DNA of 64,000 nucleotides from Myxococcales bacterium (GCA_020633315.1 JACKDV010000001.1:124001-188000); one strand, 5' to 3'; positions 1 to 9,162 are shown, counted from the first letter of the stretch. Notes: generated from the letters alone by a model not told the origin. Numbers and translations are program-made.

Positions 1-3000
1 GTCGCCCACGTGCTCGGTGGCGATGGTGAGCGCGCCGGCCAGCGGCTCCCACTGCTCGTGCTTGCGGTACAGGCCCAGCATCAGCTTGCGGACCTCGCCG
101 TTGCGCGGCGCGTCGCGGAACGCCACCTCGAGGGTCTCGATCGCGTCCATGGGCCGCTCGGCCTTGATCTGCGCCCGAGCCAGGCGCAGGCGCACCGCCA
201 CCTGCTGGGTGGCGTCGGTGGTCTGCAGCCGCTGCTCGAGCCAGCGGGCGGCCTCGCCGGGCTCGCCCTGGGCCAGGTGCAGCCGCGCCAGATCGTCGAG
301 CGCATCGTTGGTGGGCCGCAGCTCCACCACCCGGCGCAGCGCCTCGATCGCCCGCGGCCCGTCGCCCAGGTGCTGCTCCACCAGCGTGGCCACCTGGGAC
401 CACAGCTCGGCCGCCCGCTCGCTCGCGCCGCCGTCCTGCAGGGTCTGCGCCTGCTCGGTGAGCAGGTCCGCGAGCGAGGCGAAGCGGCCCTTGTCGGAGA
501 GCACCTCCACCAGGGCCTCGATCGACGCCGGGTGACCCGGCTGGTCGCCGAGGTTCTCGCGCAGCGACTCCACGCGCCCGCCCTGGCGCTCGAGATCGCC
601 GGCGAGGCTCGAGAGCACCAGGCGGAGCTCGAGGCGGCGCGCCGGATCGTCGGTGAGCTCGAGCTCGCGGCGACGCAGCCACACCAGGTCGAACACCCGC
701 CCTTCCTGCTCGGCGAGCGCGGCGGCCTCCTGCACCAGCGCCAGCTCGTCGGGTCGATCGCCCAGCACGCTGCGCAGCAGGTCGAGGGCGCGCCCATGAT
801 TGCCGAGCTCGCGGCTGAGCCGGGCCGCGCGGATGCGGAGCTCGCGGGTGGTGCCGGCGGGGAAGGGCAGCTGGGCCGCGTCGAGCAGCAGCCCGATCGC
901 CCCCGCCTTGTCGCCCTCCTCCAGCAGGTTCTCCACCAGGCGATCGCGGGCCCAGCCCGCCGCCTCCGCGGCCTGGCGCGACCCCACGAGCTGCTCGTTG
1001 CGGATGAGCAGGCGCGAGGCCTTGCGGTACAGCCGAGCCACGATCTCGCGGCTCGCATCGGGGTCGAGGCGGCCGTCGGCCTCGGCCAGCAGCCCCACCT
1101 CGGCCGCCTCGTAGAGCGGATCGAGGTCGCGATCGCTCAGCTCGTCGAGGCGGAGCAGGGTGGAGACCAGCTCGGGCGAGGGGTTGCCGCGCTGCAGCTC
1201 GGCCAGCAGCTCCAGGGTGGGGCGGTGCTGGGGATCGAGGTCGGCGGCCCGCCGGGCCGCGGCCTCGGCCGCCACCACGTCGTCGCAGTGATCGCGGTAC
1301 CAGCGGGCGCAGGTCGCCGCGAAGGCGCGCCCCAGCTCGTGGGGCAGCTCGATCTCCTGCACGGCCTCGTCGAGGCCCTCGGCCACGCCCCGCCATGCAT
1401 CGCGGGCCTCGGCCTTCTCGGCGAGGCTGGTCAGCGAGTCCTCGTCGACCACCGCCCGCACCTTCGACAGCCGCACCAGGCCTCGCGCCGCCGGGCCCCA
1501 CTCGCCCGCGGCCGCGGCCACGCGGATCACCGCCCGCTGGGTGACCAGCGACTCGGGATCGAACTCGGCCGCCGCCGCGTAGGCGCGCGAGGCTCCCTCG
1601 TGATCATCGAGGCGCTCGCGCAGCTCGCCCTCGGCTCGATAGAGGTGAGCGGCGCGGGCGGGGCTCGGCCCGCTCTCCTCCACCGCACGGCGGTAGGCGT
1701 CGGCCGCCCCCGCCCAGTCGTGGGTCTGCTCGGCCAGGCGCATCAGCTCGTGCTCCAGCCCCGTGTCCGAGGGATCGAGCACCAGCGCGCGCGCGATCGC
1801 GGCCTGGGCCGCGGGTAGATCGGCGCTGCGGTCCTCGTAGAGCATGGCCGCGCTGCGCAGCACGTCGATGGCGTCGCGGGGCGAGTCGCCGCCCGAGACC
1901 CGCACCTCCACCAGGTCGAGCATCTTCTGCCAGTCGTCGGTGATGCGGTACGCCCGGGCGAGCAGCTCGGCCGCCTCGGCGGCCACGCTCTCGTGGGTGA
2001 GCAGCGCGGTCAGCCCGGCGCGCGCCGTGCCATCGGCCGCGTCGACCCCCAGCGCCTCGCCGTAGTAGCGCACGGCCGCGGCCGCGTCGCCCAGCTCGCT
2101 GCGCTGCAGATCGCCCAGCCGCGACAGCAGGCGCGCCGAGCCGGAGCGACGGCGCTGCGCCGCCTCGTCGATGATGGTCGCCAGCTCTTCGAAGCGGGAG
2201 GTCTGCGACATGAGGCGATCGAGGGCCTCGACCACATCGGCGTCGTCCCCGAACTTCCCGCGGATCGCCAGCCAGGTCTCGATGGCCCCGGCGGTGGCCT
2301 CGAGCTGCTCCTCCTGGACCCTGGCCACCAGCACCAGGTCGGCGCGGGTCTGCAGCGGGAGCGGGGCCACCTCGGCCCGGCGGCGCAGGGTCTCCACCAG
2401 CGGCTCCCAGCGCTCGTGCTTCTCGAGCAATTCGACCATCGCCTCGAGGGCCTCGAGGTCGGACTCGTCGGTGTCCAGCCGGGCCTGCCACGCGGCCAGG
2501 GCCCGGTCGGGATCGCCGAGCTGATCGGCGAGGCGACCCGCCTCGCCCAGGACGGCGCGACGCACCGAGGAGGCTCGCTCGAGCCCGGCGAGGCGCTCGA
2601 GCACGGCGAGGCGCTCGGTGGAGCGCTCTGCGGTGGCGAGCAGCTCGTTGAGGCGATGGGCGGCCGAGAGCGCGAGCGAGGGATCGGCCTCGCTCAGCCC
2701 GAGGACCCGCTCGTACAGCGAGATGGCGCGATCGGTGTCCCCGACCGACTCGTGCATGAGATCGGCGGCCTCGAGCAGCAGCGCGATGCGGTGCACGTCG
2801 TCGCTCGCGGCATCGGCCGCGGCCACCAGGGCGTCGGCGTGCTCGGCGTGCAGGCCCGAGCGGCGGGCGATCTGGCGGAGCTGCTTGCGGGCGTCGGTGT
2901 CGGTGGGCGAGTGCGCGAGCAGGCGCCCGTAGTGCGCCATCGCCTCGGCGTCGCGGCCCAGGATGGCCAGGCGCACGCCGGTCTCGCGCAGCAGCGCGCT

Positions 3001-3906
3001 GCGGTCGTCTCCCTGGGCGAAGGCCACCGCGCGCTGCAGCACGGCCACGAAGTCCGTGCCGCGATCGACCGCGTCGTAGTTGGTGCGCAGCAGGGTGAGG
3101 GCGGCCAGGCGCACCTCGTCGGGGGCGCCGTCGAAGTCGACGATCTTCTCGAGCTGGGCGCAGCCGTCGGCGTGGCCGGGCGACTCGTCGAGCAGCACCC
3201 GGAGCTCGTCGAGGGCGGGCCCGGCGGCCTCGAGGCGGGTGAGGAACACGTCGGCGATCCGCACGCGGCGGGTGCGGGCCTCGTCGATGGTGAGGCGGGG
3301 GATCTGGGCCTGCCACAGCTCGACCAGATCCTCCCAGCGGCGCTGGCGGTCGAGCAGGCGCTCGATGTTCGAGGCGAGCTTGACGTTGCCCGGCTCGAGC
3401 TCGAGCAGCGCCTGCATGTAGTCCACGGCGCGGCCGGGATCGTCGGCGAAGTCCTTGGCGACGTGGGCGGCGTCGTCGAGCAGCTTCTTGCGGCGCTCGG
3501 GATCACGGGTGACCTCGAGAGTGCGGTCGTGCAGCCCCAGCAGGTCGGACCAGCGCTCGGCCACGGTGAGCACCACGCTCAGGCGCTCGAACGCCCACTC
3601 GGCCCCCGAGTCGGCGGCGATGATCTTGGAGAGCAGGGCGTTCATCACCTCGGGGTTGTCGCCGAACCACTCGTCGTGGAACTGCACCGCTCGCTTCGAG
3701 AGTCGATCGCGTCGATCCGCCTCGAGCTTGCCCCCGAGCAGCTCGACGTAGAGCTCCGCCACCTCGTCCGGTCGCTGCAGCTTGTCCGCGAGCTCCTCCA
3801 GGTGGTCCCACGCGTCGTCGCTGTCGGGTGCGCTGCGGGCTGCCTTCAAGGCGGCCGTGAAGGATTGCTCGAGGCCCGAAGAGTCGCTGCTGTCGCCCAT
3901 TGCCAT
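1..3906 (-). CDS. Giant tetratricopeptide-repeat protein (3' end outside window)
   Basis: An open frame of 1,302 codons runs from the ATG at 3906 to the left edge without a stop, so the C-terminus is missing. The protein is soluble-looking and almost wholly alpha-helical, built of TPR-like units of about 34-40 residues (for example segments reading DDWQKMLDLVEVRV and HERWEPLVETLRRRA, with the recurring W-x-x-L pattern of protein-interaction TPRs). I see no signal peptide, membrane segment or catalytic motif. The start is chosen because AAGGAG (3917-3922 complement) lies 10 bases upstream; a second ATG at 3900 is less well spaced. Very long TPR proteins of this kind are common in myxobacteria and usually act as scaffolds, but this one's partner is unknown. 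Confidence 0.85.
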   Translation of the reverse strand, partial: MAMGDSSDSSGLEQSFTAALKAARSAPDSDDAWDHLEELADKLQRPDEVAELYVELLGGKLEADRRDRLSKRAVQFHDEWFGDNPEVMNALLSKIIAADSGAEWAFERLSVVLTVAERWSDLLGLHDRTLEVTRDPERRKKLLDDAAHVAKDFADDPGRAVDYMQALLELEPGNVKLASNIERLLDRQRRWEDLVELWQAQIPRLTIDEARTRRVRIADVFLTRLEAAGPALDELRVLLDESPGHADGCAQLEKIVDFDGAPDEVRLAALTLLRTNYDAVDRGTDFVAVLQRAVAFAQGDDRSALLRETGVRLAILGRDAEAMAHYGRLLAHSPTDTDARKQLRQIARRSGLHAEHADALVAAADAASDDVHRIALLLEAADLMHESVGDTDRAISLYERVLGLSEADPSLALSAAHRLNELLATAERSTERLAVLERLAGLERASSVRRAVLGEAGRLADQLGDPDRALAAWQARLDTDESDLEALEAMVELLEKHERWEPLVETLRRRAEVAPLPLQTRADLVLVARVQEEQLEATAGAIETWLAIRGKFGDDADVVEALDRLMSQTSRFEELATIIDEAAQRRRSGSARLLSRLGDLQRSELGDAAAAVRYYGEALGVDAADGTARAGLTALLTHESVAAEAAELLARAYRITDDWQKMLDLVEVRVSGGDSPRDAIDVLRSAAMLYEDRSADLPAAQAAIARALVLDPSDTGLEHELMRLAEQTHDWAGAADAYRRAVEESGPSPARAAHLYRAEGELRERLDDHEGASRAYAAAAEFDPESLVTQRAVIRVAAAAGEWGPAARGLVRLSKVRAVVDEDSLTSLAEKAEARDAWRGVAEGLDEAVQEIELPHELGRAFAATCARWYRDHCDDVVAAEAAARRAADLDPQHRPTLELLAELQRGNPSPELVSTLLRLDELSDRDLDPLYEAAEVGLLAEADGRLDPDASREIVARLYRKASRLLIRNEQLVGSRQAAEAAGWARDRLVENLLEEGDKAGAIGLLLDAAQLPFPAGTTRELRIRAARLSRELGNHGRALDLLRSVLGDRPDELALVQEAAALAEQEGRVFDLVWLRRRELELTDDPARRLELRLVLSSLAGDLERQGGRVESLRENLGDQPGHPASIEALVEVLSDKGRFASLADLLTEQAQTLQDGGASERAAELWSQVATLVEQHLGDGPRAIEALRRVVELRPTNDALDDLARLHLAQGEPGEAARWLEQRLQTTDATQQVAVRLRLARAQIKAERPMDAIETLEVAFRDAPRNGEVRKLMLGLYRKHEQWEPLAGALTIATEHVGD

Positions 3907-3968
3907 CGCTCGGCGTCTCCTTGTCCCGTCGCCACGGCCCGCCCAGGGCCGGGAGCGCGAGGGTTGGC

Positions 3969-3974
3969 ACTATA
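3969..3974 (-). promoter_or_regulatory. Candidate -10 element (TATAGT) for the giant TPR gene
   Basis: On the minus strand TATAGT stands out in a GC-rich background about 63 bases upstream of the ATG at 3906. It would place transcription start near 3962, leaving a leader that contains the AAGGAG ribosome site. No convincing -35 is visible at the usual spacing, so this is a candidate only. The 247 bases between 3907 and 4153 show nothing else I can support. Confidence 0.35.
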
Positions 3975-4153
3975 CCAGCGCAGGCGTCGACCCCGCGTCA
4001 CACCTCGTCGGCGCTGTGCGGGTGAGCATGGACGACGATGTGCGACGCCTCCAGGGCGCCCTCCTGCGCCGTCCGATGGCGCATCGACGCGACGCCTTGA
4101 CATCGGTGCGAGCCGCCCGATCGACTGCGTGCCCGCGAGGGGTGGGGGACGGC

Positions 4154-4849
4154 CTACGAACGAGCCGCCGCTTCGAGGGTTTCGGCCGCCCAGCCGGCGA
4201 CCGCATCGGCGATCGCGGGCAGCACCGCGCTGGGGTCGTGACCGAGGGTCTTGCGGACCGCGAACGAGTGATCGCCGTCCTCGACCACGTGCATGCGAGC
4301 CCTCGGCAGCGCTCCCGCCACGCCCTCGATCGCGGGCAGCTCGGCCAGCGGGTCGCGGGTGCCCTGCACGAACATCATGGGCACCGACACCTGCCGAAGG
4401 TGCTCTGCCCGCTCGGTGCCCGACTTGCCCGCCGCGTGCAGGGGGAAGCCGAGGAACACGATGCCCCGCACCCCGGGCAGCGGCTCGGCCGCGGCGGCCA
4501 GCGAGGTCATGCGTCCGCCCATCGACTTGCCCCCCGCCAGCAGCGGCAGCCCGCGCGCGAGTCGGCTGCCCTCGGCCACCGCCGCGCGGACCGTGGCCAG
4601 CAGCCGCCCCTGCGGATCGGGCCGCTTGCGCCCGGCCTCGGTGTAGGGGAACTGATAGCGCAGCACCGCCAGCTTGCGCTGTGCCAGCTCGGTCGTGATC
4701 CCCTCCATGAAGGCATGCCGCATGCCCGCCCCCGCGCCGTGGGCCAGCACCAGCAGGGCGAAGGCACCGCGGGGTCGGGTGAGCACGCCCGAGACCTCGC
4801 CGGTGTTCTCGGTGACCAGGAAGCGAAGCTCTTTGGTGGAGGGGGGCAT
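4154..4849 (-). CDS. Alpha/beta-hydrolase fold protein (KANL3/Tex30-like dienelactone-hydrolase type)
   Basis: 231 residues, typical for the small prokaryotic family with COG3571-type predicted hydrolases. The oxyanion strand LLVLAHGAGAGM (about 32-43) is followed by the nucleophile elbow GKSMGG with Ser109, the acid in GTRDPL (Asp166) and the catalytic His in DGDHSF (His194), so the triad is complete. There is no signal peptide, so it should be cytoplasmic. Substrate cannot be told; related proteins are annotated as esterases, thioesterases or dienelactone hydrolases. It stands alone, with the TPR gene downstream on the same strand and the ATPase gene divergent. Confidence 0.85.
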   Translation of the reverse strand: MPPSTKELRFLVTENTGEVSGVLTRPRGAFALLVLAHGAGAGMRHAFMEGITTELAQRKLAVLRYQFPYTEAGRKRPDPQGRLLATVRAAVAEGSRLARGLPLLAGGKSMGGRMTSLAAAAEPLPGVRGIVFLGFPLHAAGKSGTERAEHLRQVSVPMMFVQGTRDPLAELPAIEGVAGALPRARMHVVEDGDHSFAVRKTLGHDPSAVLPAIADAVAGWAAETLEAAARS

Positions 4850-4923
4850 GCGGCTCGCAGCCTAGCGCGGCGGGGTGGATGACAGGGAGGGGGTTCGGTG
4901 CCAAGGCTGGGGCGGACGGTCCT

Positions 4924-5268
4924 ATGGGACGCCACCGAATCACCCAGCTACGGATCGCGGGCATGCGTGCGATCGAGGACGTAGCGCTGGATCTGAATGG
5001 ACTGACCGTGCTCGTTGGCGACAACGGGACGGGCAAGAGCACGATCCTGGAGGCGCTGGAGATCCTGCGAACGGCGGCCAAGACGTTGGACTTCGTGGAC
5101 GACGTGCTCGTCAAAGGGCACGGCGGATTGCGAGGGCTCCTGCGGCGTGGAATGGATGAGCTGCGTCTGGGAGTGACCATCGAGGGTGAGGAACGACGCG
5201 CGACGTACGACATGGTCGTCGCGCAATCGGGCAATGCCACGAGGATCCTTCGAGAGCGAGTCGAGTGA
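4924..5268 (+). CDS. AAA ATPase, N-terminal half (Walker A), ended by in-frame TGA
   Basis: The first 114 residues of a RecF/OLD-like (AAA_21 type) ATPase. It begins with the usual core strand ITQLRIAGMRAIEDV and carries Walker A GDNGTGKST. Translation stops at TGA 5266-5268, yet the same frame carries on as the rest of the ATPase without any shift, so full-length protein (about 403 residues) is lost to one nonsense codon. ATG 4924 is preferred because family members start just before the first beta strand; an in-frame ATG at 4879 would add 15 residues of unlikely composition. Base use is less GC-extreme than in neighbours, which fits horizontal transfer. Alone this fragment has no Walker B or signature and should not hydrolyse ATP. 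Confidence 0.7.
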   Translation: MGRHRITQLRIAGMRAIEDVALDLNGLTVLVGDNGTGKSTILEALEILRTAAKTLDFVDDVLVKGHGGLRGLLRRGMDELRLGVTIEGEERRATYDMVVAQSGNATRILRERVE

Positions 5269-6135
5269 GTGCAGCCCTTGGATCAGAAGGCCCCCTACGT
5301 GCTCGAGCGGGCGGGAGACCAGGTCGACGACTCCACGAACCGAGCTGTGGGGGCGCCATCGGGGACCATCAGCAGCGCGGAGCTGATGCTCTCGAACATG
5401 CGATCGCTGGAGGGCTTCCGGTGGATCGTGGATGCTCTCGATGGAATAGAGGTCCATGTCCCGTTCGAGACGAGACCTTCGTGGCAGCAGCGCGAGCTCG
5501 ACATCCGCATGGGGCCACGCCAGCCAGCCTTGGTCGACCGTGCTCCGAGGCTGCGTCGTTATGCCGTCAACCTCCCCAATGCCTTCCAGCAAATTCGGAA
5601 CATGGGCGACGACGTGTGGAGTCGTGTCATCGAGCGTGCTCGCCTGGGCCTCGGGCCCGAAGTTCGCAACTTCGTGATGTCTCCGGCGGGGCGCGGAGAA
5701 ATCGAGCTCGGGGTCGTCTTCGGAAGGTGGCCCGACGACCCAGTCCCTACCGAGCATCTATCGGAGGGCCAGCTCGGCTACCTGGCCTTCCTCGCGCTCG
5801 CCGAGCTTCATCAGCATCGCTCGGTGCTGGCGTTCGACGAGCCCGAGCTGCACCTACACCCATCGTTGCTTGCCCGGGTCGTCTGGCTCCTCGAAGAGGC
5901 GTCCGAGCATGCTCCGGTCATCCTGGCCACCCACTCCGATCGCTTGCTCGACGCACTCGCCGACCCCGTTGCGGGCATCGTCTTGTGCGACCTCGACGAG
6001 AACCGGGGCGTTCGGCTGCGGCGCCCGAACGCCGGCAAGCTCGCCGAATGGCTCGAGGACTACCGCGGCTTCGGGAGCTTGCGGGCCGAGGGTTACGACG
6101 CTCACGTCTTCGACGAGCCCATGAAGGAGGAATAG
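5269..6135 (+). CDS. AAA ATPase, C-terminal half (signature, Walker B)
   Basis: This continues directly in frame after the TGA at 5266-5268 and could restart at GTG 5269 (stop-start junction) or at ATG 5389. It holds the ABC-like signature LSEGQLGYLAFLALA, Walker B LAFDEPELHLHP and the switch-region ATHSDRLLDAL, which together with the upstream fragment make one standard RecF/OLD-like ATPase. ATPases of this type are commonly paired with a nuclease or TOPRIM effector in defence loci, and here too a second gene follows closely. A sequencing error, TGA readthrough, reinitiation or true pseudogenization could each explain the break; nonsense decay is favoured because the partner gene is also damaged. 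Confidence 0.7.
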   Translation: MQPLDQKAPYVLERAGDQVDDSTNRAVGAPSGTISSAELMLSNMRSLEGFRWIVDALDGIEVHVPFETRPSWQQRELDIRMGPRQPALVDRAPRLRRYAVNLPNAFQQIRNMGDDVWSRVIERARLGLGPEVRNFVMSPAGRGEIELGVVFGRWPDDPVPTEHLSEGQLGYLAFLALAELHQHRSVLAFDEPELHLHPSLLARVVWLLEEASEHAPVILATHSDRLLDALADPVAGIVLCDLDENRGVRLRRPNAGKLAEWLEDYRGFGSLRAEGYDAHVFDEPMKEE

Positions 6136-6140
6136 CCGTC

Positions 6141-6438
6141 GTGCTCGTCACCGTGCTCTGGGAGGATCAGCGTGGCACCCAGGCCCGCGGCTTCGGACCT
6201 CACGAGTTGCTCTTGTCCTGCCTCGCCGACGAACTCATGGTGTCTCGTGAGTGTCGAGGCCGCCTGCCGCGCTACGGGCTGCAGTGTTCCTGCGAGCAAA
6301 CCCACGCCTGATCTCCGGGACCGCATTCTGGCCCGCGCCGTCTGGCACGCCGCCGCTCAGACGCGACGCGAGATCCGAGACGCTTGTCCGAGCTTCGATC
6401 GTATCGTCCTCAAGGTCGCCGCGCACCTGCGCTCGTAG
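6141..6438 (+). pseudogene. Remnant of ATPase partner gene, internally deleted
   Basis: A well-placed ribosome site (AAGGAGG at 6124-6130, inside the last codons of the ATPase) precedes GTG 6141, which opens a frame starting LVTVLWEDQRGTQARGFG and then HELLLSCLADEL. That frame degenerates and stops at 6309-6311. In a different frame, from about 6301, a natural-looking C-terminus appears (LRDRILARAVWHAA, then RREIRDACPSFDRIVLKV) and ends with TAG at 6436-6438. I read this as the two ends of one protein joined by a deletion that removed the middle and shifted the frame. The family is not one I can name. The acidic residues of the start (WEDQ) resemble the first strand of TOPRIM or DUF4276-like effectors, but this is only an impression. 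Confidence 0.5.
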
Positions 6439-6442
6439 CCGC

Positions 6443-9103
6443 TCACCCCTGGAGCTTCGCCGCGAGCCTCGCGAGCACCCCCGGTAGATCGGGCCGCAGC
6501 CGCAGCACGTCGATCAACGGGTCCCGCGGCAGCCCCCTCATCCGCTGCGGCACGTTGGCGATCGTCAGCGCCTGGTGATCCAGCGCGGGCACCACCTCGT
6601 CCCACCGCAGCGGTGTGGACACGGGCGCCCCCGGCCGCGGCCGCACGGAGAACGGGGACACCAGCAGGCGGCCGTGCCCGTTCTGAACGTAGTCGATGTA
6701 CACGCGGCCCTGGCGGGCCTTCTTGCTGCGCTCGGCGGTGGCGATGTCGGGCATCTCGGCCTCGACCAGCTTGCCGAGGATCTGCGCGAGCATGCGGCAC
6801 TGCTCGAAGGTGCACGAGCCGCCCAGCGGCACCAGCACGTGCAGGCCGGTGCTGCCGCTGGTCTTGCAGAAGTTGGGCAGCCCCGCCTCGTCGCACAGCT
6901 CGTGCAGGCGCCGGGCGATCCGCACCACGTGCTCGAAGGGCGCCTCCTTGGGGTCGAGGTCGAGGATGCACCAGTCGGGGTGGGCCAGGTCGCTCAGCCG
7001 GCTGCCCCACACGTGCAGCGGGATCGTGGCCAGGTTGGCCACGTAGGCCAGGCTGTCCACGTCGTTGCACACGAAGTACTCCACCTCGCGCTGCTCGTGC
7101 TCGGACCACATGATCTGGGTCTTGATCCAGTCGGGCACGAAGGGCGGGGCGTTCTTCTGGAAGAAGTGCTTGCCCTCGATGCCGTCGGGGTAGCGGGTGA
7201 GCACCAGCGGCCGGTCCCGCAGGTAGGGCAGCAGCCACGGCGAGATCGCACGGTAGTAGTCGATGAGGTCGAGCTTGGTGTAGCCGGTGTCGGGCCAGAA
7301 GATCTTGTCGGGGTTGGAGACGACGACCCGCGGCGTGGAGACGACGGCCGGCGAGGAATCGACGGTCGCGTCGGATCCCTCGCTCGTCGCCGGAGCAACG
7401 GGCTCGCGCTCGTCGTCCGCAGGGGGCGGAGCGCTCGACGGCCCCTCGTCGCGGCCCGTCTCGTCGTCCGCCGGCCCGTCGTCGCGAAGGCCCCAGATCG
7501 CCGGCAGGGCGCACTCCCGCGGGGCCTTGTCCTCCCGCATGCGCACGAACACCGGCAGCCGCAGCAGCCCGTCCTCGGTGCGCTGCCGGTACCTCACCTC
7601 GCAGCACAGCTCCGGGCGCACCCATACGTCCACGCGACCGCTGGGGCTTCCGATGGGGCACGGCGGCGCCCCGACCACGAGCCCGTCGAGCCGTCGTCGC
7701 AGCTCCACCAGCAGCGCGTCGGCGAGCCCGGTGCCCACCCGCCCGGTGTAGACCAGCACGTCGCCGTCGTAGCCGCCCAGGTGCAGCGCGCCCAGCCCGG
7801 CGCGGCTGCCCTCGGGCTCGGTGAAGCCCACGATCACGAAGTCCTCGCTGCTCTCCACCCGGATCCGCGACCAGGCCGAGGAGCGGCCCGCCACGTAGGT
7901 GGAGTCGGCCCGCTTGGCCACGATGCCCTCGAGCCCGATCCGACGCACCTGCTCGAACAGCGCCTCGCCCTGGTCGGGCACGTGGTCGGCGTAGCGCAGG
8001 GCGCCCGCGGGCGGCAGCAGCTGGTGCAGCAGCGCCTTGCGCTCGTGCAGCGGCAGCGGGCGCAGGTCGAAGTCCTCGAACGCCAGCAGGTCGAAGACGT
8101 AGTAGCACACGGGGTGCTCGCGCATGGCCCGGGCCACGTCGTGGCGCGCGGTGAGCTGGCCGCGTCGCTGCATCCGCTGGAAGCTGGGGCGCGCGTCCTC
8201 GTCGAGCACCACCACCTCGCCGTCGATCACCAGGCCCTCGAAGGGCAGCGCCGCGATCGCCCGGGCTACCTCGGGAAACACGTCGGTGGCCACCCGACCG
8301 CTGCGGTAGCGCAGCAGCACCTGCCCCTGCGGCCGCGCGGCGAGCAGGCGGTAGCCGTCGTACTTGAGCTCGAACAGCCAGCCCGGCCGCGAGAAGGGCT
8401 CGGGCACCGTCTCGGCGAGCATCGGCGAGAGCGTGCGCGGGTCCACCGGGCGCCGCGGGGCCCCCAGCTCCTGCAGCCTCGCGCGCAGCGAGGCCGCGCG
8501 GTCGCTGCCGCTGCGCAATTCCTCGATGGACAGCCCCGAGAGGATCGAGCGGTCGTCGGGCGCCGAGGCGTGGGCCGCCTCGTCGGGCTTCTTGATGAGC
8601 AGCCACTCCTTGCCGTCGCCCTTGCCCCCGGCCCGCGCGGCCGCGGTGCCCTTGGTGCGGACCAGGGTCCACACCCCGCGCAGCTTGTGGCCCCGCAGCT
8701 CGAACAGCAGCTTGCCCTTGGCGTAGCCCTCGGCGATGGGCTCGCGGGGCACCCAGGTGCCGCGGTCCCACACCAGCATGGCCCCGGCCCCGTAGTTGCC
8801 CTCGGGGATGATGCCCTCGAAGTCCACGTACTCGATCGGGTGGTCTTCGGTCTCCACCGCGAGCCGCTTGACGCTCGGATCGAAGGACGGCCCCCGCGGC
8901 ACCGCCCAGGAGCGGAGCACCCCGTCGATCTCCAGCCGCAGGTCCCAGTGCAGCCGCCGGGCCGCGTGCATCTGCACCACGAACAGCCGAGCCTGGTCCT
9001 CCGTCCCCTCGATGGCGTCCACCGCCGCCCCCAGGGGCTCCGCGGTGCGGTCACCGGAGCGCTTGGCGCGGTAGGCGTCGAGAGGTGAGCGGTCGTCGGA
9101 CAT
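6443..9103 (-). CDS. ligD: ATP-dependent DNA ligase D (PE-LIG-POL)
   Basis: 886 residues with all three activities of bacterial non-homologous end joining, in the Pseudomonas-like order. The 3'-phosphoesterase domain is at about 30-175 (FVVQMHAARRLHWDLRLE). The ligase domain is at about 225-535, with the adenylated lysine Lys247 in FELKYDGYR. After an acidic, Pro/Ser-rich linker comes the primase/polymerase domain at about 600-880, with the catalytic LDLDP motif and the entry motif IFWPDTGYTKLD. It seals and remodels broken ends together with Ku, whose gene is divergent with only 59 bases between the two starts. ATG 9103 has no clear Shine-Dalgarno sequence. Confidence 0.97.
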   Translation of the reverse strand: MSDDRSPLDAYRAKRSGDRTAEPLGAAVDAIEGTEDQARLFVVQMHAARRLHWDLRLEIDGVLRSWAVPRGPSFDPSVKRLAVETEDHPIEYVDFEGIIPEGNYGAGAMLVWDRGTWVPREPIAEGYAKGKLLFELRGHKLRGVWTLVRTKGTAAARAGGKGDGKEWLLIKKPDEAAHASAPDDRSILSGLSIEELRSGSDRAASLRARLQELGAPRRPVDPRTLSPMLAETVPEPFSRPGWLFELKYDGYRLLAARPQGQVLLRYRSGRVATDVFPEVARAIAALPFEGLVIDGEVVVLDEDARPSFQRMQRRGQLTARHDVARAMREHPVCYYVFDLLAFEDFDLRPLPLHERKALLHQLLPPAGALRYADHVPDQGEALFEQVRRIGLEGIVAKRADSTYVAGRSSAWSRIRVESSEDFVIVGFTEPEGSRAGLGALHLGGYDGDVLVYTGRVGTGLADALLVELRRRLDGLVVGAPPCPIGSPSGRVDVWVRPELCCEVRYRQRTEDGLLRLPVFVRMREDKAPRECALPAIWGLRDDGPADDETGRDEGPSSAPPPADDEREPVAPATSEGSDATVDSSPAVVSTPRVVVSNPDKIFWPDTGYTKLDLIDYYRAISPWLLPYLRDRPLVLTRYPDGIEGKHFFQKNAPPFVPDWIKTQIMWSEHEQREVEYFVCNDVDSLAYVANLATIPLHVWGSRLSDLAHPDWCILDLDPKEAPFEHVVRIARRLHELCDEAGLPNFCKTSGSTGLHVLVPLGGSCTFEQCRMLAQILGKLVEAEMPDIATAERSKKARQGRVYIDYVQNGHGRLLVSPFSVRPRPGAPVSTPLRWDEVVPALDHQALTIANVPQRMRGLPRDPLIDVLRLRPDLPGVLARLAAKLQG

Positions 9104-9149
9104 GCAACGAGGCCGGAAGACGCTGGCGAAACGCGATCGGCGCAGGCCA

Positions 9150-9155
9150 TACTAT
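9150..9155 (+). promoter_or_regulatory. Candidate -10 (TACTAT) for ku, leaderless arrangement
   Basis: TACTAT ends 7 bases before the ku ATG (9163). That distance would put the first transcribed base on or next to the start codon, and there is no Shine-Dalgarno sequence between. Similar TAnnnT hexamers 6-9 bases before start codons occur at several other genes in the window. No -35 is evident. Confidence 0.35.
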
Positions 9156-9162
9156 CGCCTGC

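Noticed and set aside
3970..4206. Short minus-strand frame of 78 codons between the hydrolase and TPR genes
   Set aside because: Arg/Pro/Ser-rich composition typical of out-of-frame GC-rich DNA; overlaps the hydrolase 3' end.
5266..5268. TGA read as selenocysteine in the ATPase
   Set aside because: It is not at a redox or active-site position, no SECIS-like hairpin stands out right after it, and no reason exists for selenocysteine in this family.
6575..9088. A long plus-strand reading frame opposite ligD
   Set aside because: It is a GC-rich antisense shadow; ligD on the other strand has all family motifs while this frame is low-complexity His/Gln/Leu/Ala.
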